The translations under genes were made by a program, and so were the position numbers. This document shows, in pieces, positions 37,790-46,663 of a stretch of DNA of 64,000 nt (the stretch's first letter is position 1; the number at the start of each line of letters is the position of its first letter). Location: positions 62,001-126,000 of the forward strand of contig CAVZRR010000003.1 in the NCBI GenBank assembly GCA_963777725.1, read 5' to 3'. A model generated the notes under the pieces. It did not search any database. It worked only from the letters and a program-made list of their open reading frames with translations, and was not told the origin of the DNA. Origin of the DNA: RPQJ01 sp963777725. Its GTDB lineage: Bacteria > Pseudomonadota > Gammaproteobacteria > Steroidobacterales > Steroidobacteraceae.

Positions 37790-39700
37790 GTGGGCCCGCG
37801 CCGACTGGTGACCTGCTTGTTCCGCTGGTTCGAAAATCGCGTCACGCCCTATCCCGAGTTCGCGCCCGAGGCGCCGCCGAAGAACTTCTTCGCGTTCCTC
37901 TGGGCCTGCTCCGAAGGGCTGCGCCCGTACATCCTGGCCATGACGCTGTGCACGGCGGTAATCGGCGCATTCGAGGCGCTGCTGTTCGCGATGCTCGGCC
38001 GGGTCGTGGACTGGCTGGCCGCCGTCGAACCCGCCCGCCTGTGGACCGAGCAGCGCGGCAGCCTGCTGCTGCTCGCGGCGATCCTGGCCGCCAGTCCGCT
38101 CGTCGTGGCGCTGCAGACGCTGCTGAAGCACCAGACGCTCGCGGCCAACTTCCCGATGCGCCTGCGCTGGAATTTCCACCGCCTGCTGCTGCGGCAGAGC
38201 ATGGGCTTCTACCAGGACGAGTTCGCCGGCCGCATCGCGACCAAGGTGATGCAGACCGCACTCGCCGTGCGCGACACGTGGCTCACCGTAGCCGACATCC
38301 TGGTCTTCATCACGATCTACTTCGTGACGATGGTCGCCGTCGTAGGCAGTTTCGACGCTTGGCTGCTGCTGCCGTTCCTGGGCTGGCTCGCGCTGTATGC
38401 CGCCGCGCTCGTGTTCTTCGTGCCGCGACTGGGCAAGGTCGCCGCGGCACAGGCGGACGCCCGTTCGTTGATGACCGGGCGCGTCACCGACGCCTACACC
38501 AACATCGCCACGGTGAAGCTGTTCTCGCACGCCAATCGCGAGGCGAGCTACGCGCGCGCGGCGATGCAGGAGTTCATGCAGACGGCCTACGCGCAGATGC
38601 GCCTCGTGAGCGGCTTCGAGATCACCAACCACCTGCTCAGCATGGCGCTGCTCGCAAGCACGGCCGGCGCCGCGTTGTGGCTGTGGACGCAGGGGCAGGT
38701 CAGCGTCGGCGCCGTTGCCGCGGCCACTGCGATGGCGCTGCGGTTGAACGGCATCTCGCACTGGATCATGTGGGAGCTGGCGTCGCTGTTCGAGCACGTC
38801 GGCACGGTCCAGGACGGCATCAACACGCTGGCGCGCCGCCACACCGTGGTGGACCGCGCAGGCGCCGAGCCACTGCAGGTGCCGCGCGGCGAGATCCGCT
38901 TCGAGCACGTGCGATTCGCCTATGGCGGCGAGCGCAGCGTGATCGAGGACTTCACGTTGACGATCCGGCCGGGCGAGAAAATCGGCCTCGTCGGGCGCTC
39001 CGGCGCCGGCAAGAGCACGATCGTCAACCTGCTGCTGCGCTTCTACGACGTCGAGGGCGGGCGGATCCTGATCGACGGCCAGGACATCGCCGGGGTCACG
39101 CAGACGAGTCTCCGGGCGCAGGTCGGCATGGTCACGCAGGACACTTCGCTGCTGCACCGCTCGGTGCGCGACAACATCGTCTACGGCCGTCCGGACGCCA
39201 CCGACGAACGGATGGTCGCGGCCGCCCGGCGCGCCGAAGCGCACGAGTTCATCCTCGGCCTGTCGGACCCGAAGGGCCGTCGCGGCTACGACGCCCACGT
39301 GGGTGAGCGTGGCGTGAAGCTCTCGGGCGGGCAGCGGCAGCGCGTCGCGATTGCGCGGGTCATGCTCAAGGACGCGCCGATCCTGCTGCTCGACGAGGCG
39401 ACGAGCGCGCTCGACAGCGAGGTCGAGGCCGCGATCCAGCAGAGTCTCTACCGGCTGATGGAAGGCAAGACCGTCGTCGCGATTGCGCACCGCCTCTCGA
39501 CGATCGCGGCGATGGATCGGCTGGTCGTCATGGACAGGGGGCGCATCGTCGAGGAAGGCGACCACGCGTCGTTGCTGGCGCAGGGCGGGCTCTACGCGCG
39601 GCTCTGGGCGCACCAGAGCGGCGGGTTCCTCGGCGAGGAAGTCGACGAGGACGAGGCTGCGGGCGCCGCAACGGCCGGCCACCGGGCCGCCGCCGGCTAG
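37790..39700 (+). CDS. ABC exporter, fused permease-ATPase (MsbA-like)
   Basis: Half-transporter of 636 residues with a six-helix permease (residues 40-330) and a C-terminal ATPase. Walker A GRSGAGKSTIVNLL, Q-loop GMVTQDTSLL, signature KLSGGQRQRVAIARVML, Walker B PILLLDEATSALD, and H-loop AIAHRLST are all present, so it should work as a homodimer exporting lipids or drugs. The start may be GTG 37790 or GTG 37808; neither has a strong ribosome site. The C-terminus is acidic and alanine-rich. It converges on the CBS gene seven bases away. Substrate is not inferable. Confidence 0.92.
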   Translation: MGPRRLVTCLFRWFENRVTPYPEFAPEAPPKNFFAFLWACSEGLRPYILAMTLCTAVIGAFEALLFAMLGRVVDWLAAVEPARLWTEQRGSLLLLAAILAASPLVVALQTLLKHQTLAANFPMRLRWNFHRLLLRQSMGFYQDEFAGRIATKVMQTALAVRDTWLTVADILVFITIYFVTMVAVVGSFDAWLLLPFLGWLALYAAALVFFVPRLGKVAAAQADARSLMTGRVTDAYTNIATVKLFSHANREASYARAAMQEFMQTAYAQMRLVSGFEITNHLLSMALLASTAGAALWLWTQGQVSVGAVAAATAMALRLNGISHWIMWELASLFEHVGTVQDGINTLARRHTVVDRAGAEPLQVPRGEIRFEHVRFAYGGERSVIEDFTLTIRPGEKIGLVGRSGAGKSTIVNLLLRFYDVEGGRILIDGQDIAGVTQTSLRAQVGMVTQDTSLLHRSVRDNIVYGRPDATDERMVAAARRAEAHEFILGLSDPKGRRGYDAHVGERGVKLSGGQRQRVAIARVMLKDAPILLLDEATSALDSEVEAAIQQSLYRLMEGKTVVAIAHRLSTIAAMDRLVVMDRGRIVEEGDHASLLAQGGLYARLWAHQSGGFLGEEVDEDEAAGAATAGHRAAAG

Positions 39701-39707
39701 GTCACCC

Positions 39708-40139
39708 TCAGCCCGCGATGAATTTCTCGAGCTGCTCGATCGTTTCCTGCTGCTCCTCGATGACGCCGCGCACCAGGTCGCCGATCGAGATCATGCCGAT
39801 CATCGCGCCGCCCTCGTCCACCACCGGCAGATGACGGATCCGGCGCTCGGTCATCAGCTCCATGCAGCGGCGCACGGCGTCCTCCGGGCCGACGGTGATC
39901 ACTGGCGCACTCATGATCTGCCAGACGGGGGTCTCGGCGGACGAACGCCCGAGCAGGATCACCTTGCGGGCGTAGTCGCGCTCGGAGATCACGCCCGCCA
40001 GCTGGCCTTCGCGCAGCACGGGTAGCGCGCCCACGTGCCGGTCGGCCATGATCTGGATGGCCTCGAGCACGGGCTCGTCGGAGTCCACCGACCAGATATC
40101 GCGCCCCTTTCGGGCGAGCAGGTGCTTGACGCGCAACAT
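39708..40139 (-). CDS. Tandem CBS-domain protein
   Basis: Cytoplasmic protein of 143 residues composed of two CBS domains, which bind adenine nucleotides and sense energy state. Repeats are visible: VLEAIQIMADRHVGALPVL, GVISERDYARKVIL, then VRRCMELMTERRIRHLPVV, GMISIGDLVRGVIEE. ATG 40139 is preferred over 40160, as it begins just before the first domain. It is divergent from trmL and convergent with the ABC exporter, so a partner is not obvious. Confidence 0.9.
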   Translation of the reverse strand: MLRVKHLLARKGRDIWSVDSDEPVLEAIQIMADRHVGALPVLREGQLAGVISERDYARKVILLGRSSAETPVWQIMSAPVITVGPEDAVRRCMELMTERRIRHLPVVDEGGAMIGMISIGDLVRGVIEEQQETIEQLEKFIAG

Positions 40140-40163
40140 GATTGGACCCCCGTGCCTCATTTT

Positions 40164-40634
40164 ATGCTACTCCACGTCGTGCTTTTCCAGCCCGAGATTC
40201 CGCCCAACACCGGGAACGTCATCCGGTTGTGCGCAAACACCGGCGCAACGCTGCACTTGGTGAGTCCGCTCGGCTTCCGGCTGGACGCCAAGGCCGTGCG
40301 CCGGGCGGGGCTCGATTACCGCGAGCTCGCGGACCTGCGCGAGCACGCCAGCCTGCAGGGGTGCCTCGAAAGTCTCGGCCAGCCGCGCTGGTTCGCCTTC
40401 ACGACCCGCGGCGGCGCGCAGCACGACGCTGTGAATTACCGGGACGGCGATGCGCTCGTCTTCGGGCCGGAGACTCGCGGCCTGCCGGCCGAAGTGCTGG
40501 ACGCATGCCCGTCGGACCGCCGCCTGCGCATTCCGATGCGGCCCGGCTCGCGCAGCCTGAACCTCTCGAACGCCGTGGCCGTCGCGGTTTACGAGGCGTG
40601 GCGGCAGCAAGGCTGGGAAGGTTCTGGGCGGTAG
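40164..40634 (+). CDS. trmL: tRNA (cytidine/uridine-34 2'-O)-methyltransferase
   Basis: SPOUT-family enzyme that uses SAM to methylate the wobble ribose of some leucine tRNAs, 156 residues. Knot motifs are intact: FQPEIPPNTGNVIRLCANTG, LVFGPETRGLPAEVL, and IPMRPGSRSLNLSNAVAVAV. ATG 40164 follows a short AT-rich stretch; a longer reading would run into the CBS gene on the other strand. It ends 24 bases before the convergent gpsA. Confidence 0.95.
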   Translation: MLLHVVLFQPEIPPNTGNVIRLCANTGATLHLVSPLGFRLDAKAVRRAGLDYRELADLREHASLQGCLESLGQPRWFAFTTRGGAQHDAVNYRDGDALVFGPETRGLPAEVLDACPSDRRLRIPMRPGSRSLNLSNAVAVAVYEAWRQQGWEGSGR

Positions 40635-40658
40635 GCCTACCGCGCACAGCCTCTACGG

Positions 40659-41681
40659 CTACGCAGTCTCCGACTTCACCGTGCGTCCCATCAGCGCAAT
40701 AACCGCATCCCTGGCCGGCGCGCCCTCGTAGAGCACGCGATAGATCTGCTCGCTGATCGGCATCTCGACGCCGACTCTTTTCGCCACGTCGCGCACCGCG
40801 CGGGCCGCCAGCACGCCTTCGACGACCTGCCCGATCCCGGCCTGCGCCTGCTCGGGCGTCTTGCCCGAGGCCAGTGCCAGTCCGAAGCGACGATTGCGGG
40901 ACTGGTCGTCCGTGCAGGTCAGCACCAGGTCGCCCAGGCCCGCGAGGCCCATGAACGTCTCCTTGTCGGCGCCGAGTGCGACGCCGAGCCTCGTCAGCTC
41001 CACGAGTCCGCGCGTGATCAGCGCAACGCGCGTGTTCGCGCCGAAGCCGAGCCCGTCCGAAATGCCGGCGCCGATCGCGAGCACGTTCTTGGTGGCACCG
41101 CCGACCTCGACGCCGACCATGTCGCCCGACGCATAGACGCGGAAGTTGTCGCTGGAGAGGCTGCGGGCCAGGCTCATCGCGTAGGCCTCGTCGCGCGAGG
41201 CGACGGTCATCGCGCTCGGCAGCCCGGCGCCGACTTCCTTCGCGAACGTCGGGCCCGAGAGCACCGCCGTGGGAACCGCGGGGCCCAGCACCTCGCTCGC
41301 GACCTCGTGCGGCAACTTGCCGCTGGCGAGCTCGAAGCCCTTGGTGGCCCAGGCGACTCGCTGGTCGCGGCGCAGCAGCGGCTTGATCCGCTGCAGCACT
41401 TCACGAAACGCGTGGCTCGGCACGACGATCAGCAGCTGGTCGGCTTCGGCGATCGCGCGTGCAAAATCGTGCTCGATCTCGACCCGGTCGGGCAGCGTGA
41501 CGCCCGGCAGGTAGCGACTGTTGACCCGGTCGCGAGTCATCGCCACGAGCTCGTCGGTTTCGATGCCCCACAGGATCGTGCGATGGCCGGTGCGCGCGAT
41601 GTGCACGGCCAGCGCGGTGCCCCACGACCCCGAGCCGAGCACGGCGAACACCGGCTTCGGCTCGACAGTGACGGCGGTCAC
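40659..41681 (-). CDS. gpsA: Glycerol-3-phosphate dehydrogenase [NAD(P)+]
   Basis: Makes sn-glycerol-3-phosphate from dihydroxyacetone phosphate for phospholipid synthesis; 340 residues, slightly longer than usual at the N-terminus. The Rossmann motif VLGSGSWGTALAVHIARTG, then VVPSHAFREVL, ATKGFE, SGPTFAKEVGAGLPSAM, the catalytic Lys in GATKNVLAIGAGI, and GLAGLGDLVLTCT are visible. The start is probably GTG 41681, with GGAGG eight bases upstream. It lies 14 bases after secB on the same strand, giving the conserved rhodanese-grxC-secB-gpsA order. Confidence 0.96.
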   Translation of the reverse strand: MTAVTVEPKPVFAVLGSGSWGTALAVHIARTGHRTILWGIETDELVAMTRDRVNSRYLPGVTLPDRVEIEHDFARAIAEADQLLIVVPSHAFREVLQRIKPLLRRDQRVAWATKGFELASGKLPHEVASEVLGPAVPTAVLSGPTFAKEVGAGLPSAMTVASRDEAYAMSLARSLSSDNFRVYASGDMVGVEVGGATKNVLAIGAGISDGLGFGANTRVALITRGLVELTRLGVALGADKETFMGLAGLGDLVLTCTDDQSRNRRFGLALASGKTPEQAQAGIGQVVEGVLAARAVRDVAKRVGVEMPISEQIYRVLYEGAPARDAVIALMGRTVKSETA

Positions 41682-41695
41682 CCGGGATCCTCCGG

Positions 41696-42196
41696 TCAGT
41701 TGACCGTGCCGTCCGGCGGGGTGATCGACTGCTGCGCGGCCTGCTGCGCCGCGGCGCGCGCGTGCAGCGCCTCGAACGTCACGAGCGGCAGCAGGAACGG
41801 CGGGAAGCCACCCTTGGCGACGAGCTCGGCGACCGTGGCCCGCGCGAACGCAAGCAGGTAGTTCGGCGCCATGATGCTCACGACCTGGGCAAGCTCGGCC
41901 GCCGAAAGGTTGCGAATCAGGAAGGCTCCCGCCTGCTGCAGCTCGAGCAGCCACACGACCTTGTCGCCGGCCTTCGCCTCGAGGTTCACCTGCAGCACGA
42001 CCTCGTGCATGTCCTGGGCGAGCGCGGTCGCGCGCGTCGTCAGGTTCAGGTTCACCGACGGGTTGCCCTGCCCGTTGCTGATGAACGGGCCATTCGGGGC
42101 CTCGAACGAGCAGTCCTTGATGTAGATCGCCTGCGGATTCACCACCTGCGCATTGGGGTCGGCGGCGGGCTGGGTTTGGCTGTTCGGCTCGGTCAT
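41696..42196 (-). CDS. secB: Protein-export chaperone SecB
   Basis: Tetrameric cytoplasmic chaperone that keeps precursors unfolded and delivers them to SecA; 166 residues. Family regions: IYIKDCSFEAPN, the substrate-binding strand LNLTTRATALAQDMHEVVLQ, and the helix-rich part with FPPFLLPLVTFEALHARA. The C-terminal tail is shorter in charged residues than E. coli but ends normally. It is followed by gpsA and preceded by glutaredoxin, 52 bases upstream. Confidence 0.97.
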   Translation of the reverse strand: MTEPNSQTQPAADPNAQVVNPQAIYIKDCSFEAPNGPFISNGQGNPSVNLNLTTRATALAQDMHEVVLQVNLEAKAGDKVVWLLELQQAGAFLIRNLSAAELAQVVSIMAPNYLLAFARATVAELVAKGGFPPFLLPLVTFEALHARAAAQQAAQQSITPPDGTVN

Positions 42197-42248
42197 GGCG
42201 TTGTCGTCCTCGGGAAAATGTGTCGATTCGGGCGGCCGGCCCGCAGGT

Positions 42249-42533
42249 TCAGGCGCGGCCGGTCAGTGCGTCGAGCTTACCCGCCCGGTCGAGGGCATAG
42301 AGATCGTCGAAGCCGCCGACGTGGTGGTCGCCGATGAAAATCTGCGGCACCGTGCGCCGCCCGCCGCTGCGGGCCAGCATCGCTGCGCGCTCGCCCGGCT
42401 CCTCGTCCACCTTGATCTCGCGGAAGGCCAGGCCCTTGCGCGTGAGCAGCGCCCGCGCCCGCTCGCAGTATGGGCACCAGCCGCTGGAATACATGACGAT
42501 TTCGGCCGCCCCGGTCATCGCGCGGGCACTCAC
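42249..42533 (-). CDS. grxC: Glutaredoxin 3
   Basis: Small thiol-disulfide oxidoreductase using glutathione; 94 residues, or 89 from the second ATG at 42518. The dithiol active site CPYC is at about residues 20-23 (SSGWCPYCERARALL), followed by the cis-proline TVPQIFIGDHHVGG and the helical end. Its start overlaps the stop of the upstream rhodanese gene by four bases. Together they form the usual redox pair ahead of secB. Confidence 0.95.
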   Translation of the reverse strand: MSARAMTGAAEIVMYSSGWCPYCERARALLTRKGLAFREIKVDEEPGERAAMLARSGGRRTVPQIFIGDHHVGGFDDLYALDRAGKLDALTGRA

Positions 42534-42967
42534 TTGCCCTTCGAGTCCGAGCGGACGACAGGCAGGTTCTCTGCGCGCCAGGCCTGCATTCCACCCTGCA
42601 GGTTCACGACCTTGGCGAATCCCTGGGCGCGGAGTACGCGGCTGGCGGCACTGGAACGCATCCCGCTCTCGCAGCAGGTCACCACGACCTTGTCGCGGTA
42701 CTTCTTCAGCGTCTCGGTGCTCTTGGCGAGCTCATCCTGCGGCACGTGCCTGGCGTCGAGCACGTGGCCGGCATCGAATTCGGCCTTGGTGCGAACGTCG
42801 AGCAGCAGCGCGCCGTCGTTCAACAGGCGAACGGCGTCCATTGGCCCGACGGATTGCCCGCCGCTGCGGGCACGGCTGATCTCGTACGCCAACGCTGCGA
42901 TGAACAGCGCGACGGTCCCTCCGACCAGGAAGGGGTGCTGGGTGGCGTATTCGAGGAAACGCTGCAT
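42530..42967 (-). CDS. Membrane-anchored rhodanese-like protein
   Basis: Sulfurtransferase-like protein of 145 residues. An N-terminal helix (FLVGGTVALFIAALAYEISR) anchors it to the inner membrane, with the rhodanese domain cytoplasmic, as in E. coli YibN. Family motifs: LLLDVRTKAEFDAGHVLDAR, and the active loop VVTCCESGMRSSAASRVL, where the second cysteine is catalytic. It is first in the secB cluster, in the family-typical place. Confidence 0.93.
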   Translation of the reverse strand: MQRFLEYATQHPFLVGGTVALFIAALAYEISRARSGGQSVGPMDAVRLLNDGALLLDVRTKAEFDAGHVLDARHVPQDELAKSTETLKKYRDKVVVTCCESGMRSSAASRVLRAQGFAKVVNLQGGMQAWRAENLPVVRSDSKGK

Positions 42968-43063
42968 GGGACGGCTGGGCCAAAAAGGGTCGCGGATTAT
43001 AGCAGCCTCGCCAACGCGTTAGACTTGGCGGCCTGCCGGTCGCCCAATCGCCCCCATCGAGGC

Positions 43064-44275
43064 ATGTTGCCCCCGATCTCGCCGCCATCCACGCCGTCCC
43101 GCCCGCTTCGCCTCCGCTGGTGGCTGCCGGCGGTGCTGCTGCTCGTGGCCGTGGCCGGCGGCCCGGGTGCGGCCGACGCCCAGAACGAGCGCAAGGCGAC
43201 CCCCGCCCAGAAGGAGGCGGAGCTGAAGAAAGTGAAGTCCCGCATCGAGCGGGTGCGCAAGAACGTCAACCAGGACATCGAGAAACGCGACCGGCTGAGC
43301 GTGCAGCTGCGCGACGCGGAGCTGGGCGTGCAGCAGGCGCGTCGCGGGCTCGAGACGCTGCGAGCCGAGCGCATCGCGAGCGAGTCGCGGCTGCAGGAGC
43401 TCGAGCGCGAGCAGGCCGAGCGCGACCGGGAGCTGGCGGCGGAGCGCGGCGCACTCGCCGGGGAACTTCGCGCCGCCTACGTCAACGGCCGCGAGGAGCA
43501 GCTGAAACTGCTGCTGAACCAGCAGGATCCGGCGGGCTTCGGCCGGATGCTCGCGTACTACGGCTATTTTGGCCGCGCCCGGGCCGACCGCATCGGCAAC
43601 ATTCGCGACAAGCTCGAGCATCTCGCGCTGGTCCGCGAGAAGATCGCCGCCGAGAACGAGCGCCTGAAGGGCCTCGAATCACAGCAGGAGAAAGAGCTCG
43701 CCGCGCTGCGCTCCGCCCAGCAGCAGCGCACCCGGACCGTGCAGGCGATCGAGTCGCAGATCAAGTCCAAGGGCGGCGAACTGAAGCGCCTCGAGTCACA
43801 GGCCAAGGGTCTCGAGAAATTGATCGCCGACCTGCGCAAGGCCCTGCGCAACGTGCCGGTCGCGAAGCAGGCGCCGTTCGAGCCGCTGCGCGGCAAGCTG
43901 CCGTGGCCCGTCCAGCAGGGCAAGGTGCTGGCGCGCTTCGGCCAGCCCCGGGCCGGCGGGTCCATGCGCTGGCAGGGCATGATGATCGGCACGGCGCGCG
44001 GCGCGCGGGTGCGTGCCCCGTTCGCCGGTCGCGTCGTCTACGCGGACTGGCTGCCCGGCATGGGGCTGATGATCGTGCTCGACCACGGCGGCGGTTACCT
44101 GAGCCTCTATGGACACAACGAGGAGGTCTTCCGCAGCGTCGGGGATGCCGTCGCCGCCGGGGACGTGATCGGCGCGGTCGGCGATTCGGGCGGCCACAAC
44201 CAGCCGGCGCTGTATTTCGAAGTGCGCCGGGGTCGCGAGCCGGTCAATCCGGAGAACTGGCTGCAGCGCCGCTGA
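43064..44275 (+). CDS. envC: Murein hydrolase activator EnvC
   Basis: Periplasmic activator of amidases that split septal peptidoglycan, 403 residues. A signal peptide (LPAVLLLVAVAGGPGAADAQ, near residues 19-40) precedes long coiled coils (residues 45-270, e.g. ELKKVKSRIERVRKNVNQ and AENERLKGLESQQEKELAAL) that bind FtsX. The LytM domain follows: GKVLARFGQPRAGGSMRWQG, APFAGRVVYADWLPGMGLM, LDHGGGYLSLYGH. The zinc ligands of active M23 peptidases are partly replaced, as in EnvC, so it is a regulator. ATG 43064 is chosen by the signal. It is divergent from the rhodanese gene. Confidence 0.93.
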   Translation: MLPPISPPSTPSRPLRLRWWLPAVLLLVAVAGGPGAADAQNERKATPAQKEAELKKVKSRIERVRKNVNQDIEKRDRLSVQLRDAELGVQQARRGLETLRAERIASESRLQELEREQAERDRELAAERGALAGELRAAYVNGREEQLKLLLNQQDPAGFGRMLAYYGYFGRARADRIGNIRDKLEHLALVREKIAAENERLKGLESQQEKELAALRSAQQQRTRTVQAIESQIKSKGGELKRLESQAKGLEKLIADLRKALRNVPVAKQAPFEPLRGKLPWPVQQGKVLARFGQPRAGGSMRWQGMMIGTARGARVRAPFAGRVVYADWLPGMGLMIVLDHGGGYLSLYGHNEEVFRSVGDAVAAGDVIGAVGDSGGHNQPALYFEVRRGREPVNPENWLQRR

Positions 44276-44429
44276 GCGCTGCAGATTATGTTCAAACCCG
44301 CAGGTAAGAGCGCTGGATTGCGCCCGTCTGCCCGTTCCAGACTGCGGCTCACGTCAAGGATTGACGCCCGATCGATCAACGAAGATGCAGGCCAGGCAGG
44401 ACGGACCCGACCACGGCAAGGCATTCACG

Positions 44430-46637
44430 ATGAATCTCGCTCAGGCGCTGGAAGGCGAGCCGGCGCTGATCAGTGCTACATCGCTCGACCCTTACGGCCA
44501 GCTCGTCAAGATGCTGCTGCCGCGGGCGCAAGCGATCGCAATCTACGATCGCATGGGTCTGCCCGTATGGCTCAACGACGGCGTGGATGTCCCGGAGCTG
44601 CACCGCCTCGTCGAGGAGGCGCTCGAGCGGCAACTCGGCGCGGCGCCTGGCGCCGACGGTTTCGCCGAGCCGGTCGACCGCGAACACTGCGCCTATGTGT
44701 TCCTGTTGCGTGATGCGGACCAGCAGCTGCTCGGCGCGGTCGGCGTCGTCTGTCGCGAGTCCTCGCAACGCGGCGACACCCGGCCGATCCCGCTGGTGCA
44801 GGGGTTGCTGCGCCCAGCGCTCGAATGCCTGCAGCGCGAGCTCGGCGCCCAGTACAGCATCGGGGACCTGCAGCGCAGCCTGATGGTGCGTGATCGCGAT
44901 CTCGAGCTGCTGCTCGGCGCGGCGCACGACGAAGCGGCTGGCGCCGAAACCACCGATGATTTCGCCCAGCTCGTGCAGGGCTGCGTCGAACACCTCGACT
45001 GCAGCGTGGGCGCGCTGCTGATCCCCGACAAGAACATCGCCGTCTGCCGCACCGGCCCGGGCACGCCGGCCCGCGCAGGCGCGGAGGTGCTCACGCGCAC
45101 GCACCGGCACCTGCTCGGCTGGACCCAGTTGCACCGCCAGACGTTGACGGCGAACCGGCCGACCGGCTCCGGTCCGCTCGGCTCCGTGCCGTACAAGGTC
45201 CTCTCCTGCCCAGTCATGCACGGCGCGCAGCGCGTGCTCGGCGTGCTGGTGCTGTTCAAGGCAGCGTCGGCGCCGGACTTCGACCTCCGCCAGGTGCGGA
45301 TCGTGGAGTTGCTGGCGCGTCGCGTCGCCTACATCCTGCTGAATGCCTACGATCCGACCACGGGCCTGCTGACCCGGCCAGCGTTCGAGAAGCGCGCGCA
45401 GCTGCTGCTCACGCCGCAGGCATTGGCGGGAAACAACGGCGTCATCTACATCGATATCGACCGCCTGCACGTGCTGAACGAGAACCTCGGCATGCACGTC
45501 GGCGACGAGGTGATCGTGCGGGTCGCCGAAGTGATCCGTCGCAACCTGACGCCGCGGATGCTGGCGGCGCGGATCTCCGGGGATCGCTTCGCGATCTTCG
45601 TCGCCGACGCGACCGTCGAGGCCGCGCAGACCATCGCCGAGAATCTCCGCGACGCACTCGGGCAGCTCGGTTTCGTCGCCGGCAGCCGGCCGGTCGAGGT
45701 CTCGGCCAGCTTCGGTGTCGCGGGCATCGTCGAGAGCAAGCATCCGTTGTCCCATGCGCTTGCTGCGGCCGAGATCGCCTGCAAGGCGGCCAAGGACCGC
45801 GGCCGCGACCGGGTCGAGACCTACGAGGACAGCGACCAGAGCATCGTGCGCCGCTACACGGACGTGACCCTGGTCGGCACGCTGCGCTTCGCGCTCGCCC
45901 AGGATCGCTTCCGCCTCGAGGCGCAGTCGATCGTGCCCCTGAACGGCGCGGCGTCCGGCCCGAAGTTCGAGCTGCTGTTGCGCATGACCGACGAGTCCGG
46001 CCAGAGCATCTCCCCAGACAAGTTTCTCTCGGCGGCCGAGCGCTACCAGCTCGCGCCCGCCATCGACCGGTGGGTGGTGCGCAGCGTGCTGCAGACGCTT
46101 GGGCCGCTCGCGGCGCAACTCTTGCAGCGCGGCGCCTGTTTCGCCGTGAACATCTCCGGCCAGTCGATCGGTGACCAGGAGTTCTGCGCATTCCTCGAGG
46201 ACGCGCTGCGCGAGAGCGGCCTGCCGCCCGCCCTGCTGTCGTTCGAATTGACCGAGACGGCTGCGGTCGCGAACATCGTCCGCGCCGAATCGCTGATGCG
46301 CCGCCTGCGCGAGCTCGGTTTCGACGTCGCGCTCGACGACTTCGGGCGCGGCCTGAGCTCGCTCACGTACCTGAAGACCCTCCCGGTCACCTGCCTGAAG
46401 ATCGATGGCAGCTTCGTGCGCGACGTCGTCGGTGACAATCGCTCGCAGGCCATGCTGAGCGCCATCGTCCAGCTGGCGCGCGCCATGGGCTTGCGGACCG
46501 TTGCGGAGTGCGTCGAGAACGACGAGATCCGCGAAATTACGGAGCGCCTTGGCGTCGAGTACGGCCAGGGGTTCTCGATCGCCCGGCCACTGCCGTTCGA
46601 CCAGGTGATCAAAGACCTGCTCGGCGGTACTATCTGA
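44430..46637 (+). CDS. GGDEF-EAL protein with degenerate GGDEF
   Basis: Signalling protein of 735 residues. The N-terminal half (to about residue 300) has no membrane helix and contains a GAF-like region (VEHLDCSVGALLIPDKNIAV). The GGDEF-type domain has SGDRF in place of GGDEF, so cyclase activity is unlikely. The EAL domain has ELLLRM at the EAL site, FAVNISGQSI, FELTETAAVANI, DDFGRGLSSLTYLKTLPV, KIDGSFV, VAECVEN and GQGFSIARPL, so residues for metal and c-di-GMP are kept. A c-di-GMP phosphodiesterase or sensor is likely. ATG 44430 (AAGG upstream) is preferred to starts at 44361 or 44385. Confidence 0.9.
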   Translation: MNLAQALEGEPALISATSLDPYGQLVKMLLPRAQAIAIYDRMGLPVWLNDGVDVPELHRLVEEALERQLGAAPGADGFAEPVDREHCAYVFLLRDADQQLLGAVGVVCRESSQRGDTRPIPLVQGLLRPALECLQRELGAQYSIGDLQRSLMVRDRDLELLLGAAHDEAAGAETTDDFAQLVQGCVEHLDCSVGALLIPDKNIAVCRTGPGTPARAGAEVLTRTHRHLLGWTQLHRQTLTANRPTGSGPLGSVPYKVLSCPVMHGAQRVLGVLVLFKAASAPDFDLRQVRIVELLARRVAYILLNAYDPTTGLLTRPAFEKRAQLLLTPQALAGNNGVIYIDIDRLHVLNENLGMHVGDEVIVRVAEVIRRNLTPRMLAARISGDRFAIFVADATVEAAQTIAENLRDALGQLGFVAGSRPVEVSASFGVAGIVESKHPLSHALAAAEIACKAAKDRGRDRVETYEDSDQSIVRRYTDVTLVGTLRFALAQDRFRLEAQSIVPLNGAASGPKFELLLRMTDESGQSISPDKFLSAAERYQLAPAIDRWVVRSVLQTLGPLAAQLLQRGACFAVNISGQSIGDQEFCAFLEDALRESGLPPALLSFELTETAAVANIVRAESLMRRLRELGFDVALDDFGRGLSSLTYLKTLPVTCLKIDGSFVRDVVGDNRSQAMLSAIVQLARAMGLRTVAECVENDEIREITERLGVEYGQGFSIARPLPFDQVIKDLLGGTI

Positions 46638-46663
46638 GGCTGTCCATCCAACCGGGGAAGCCT

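Noticed and set aside
37073..39682. 869-codon minus-strand frame over the ABC exporter
   Set aside because: The plus strand has complete ABC motifs; the frame has no recognisable domain.
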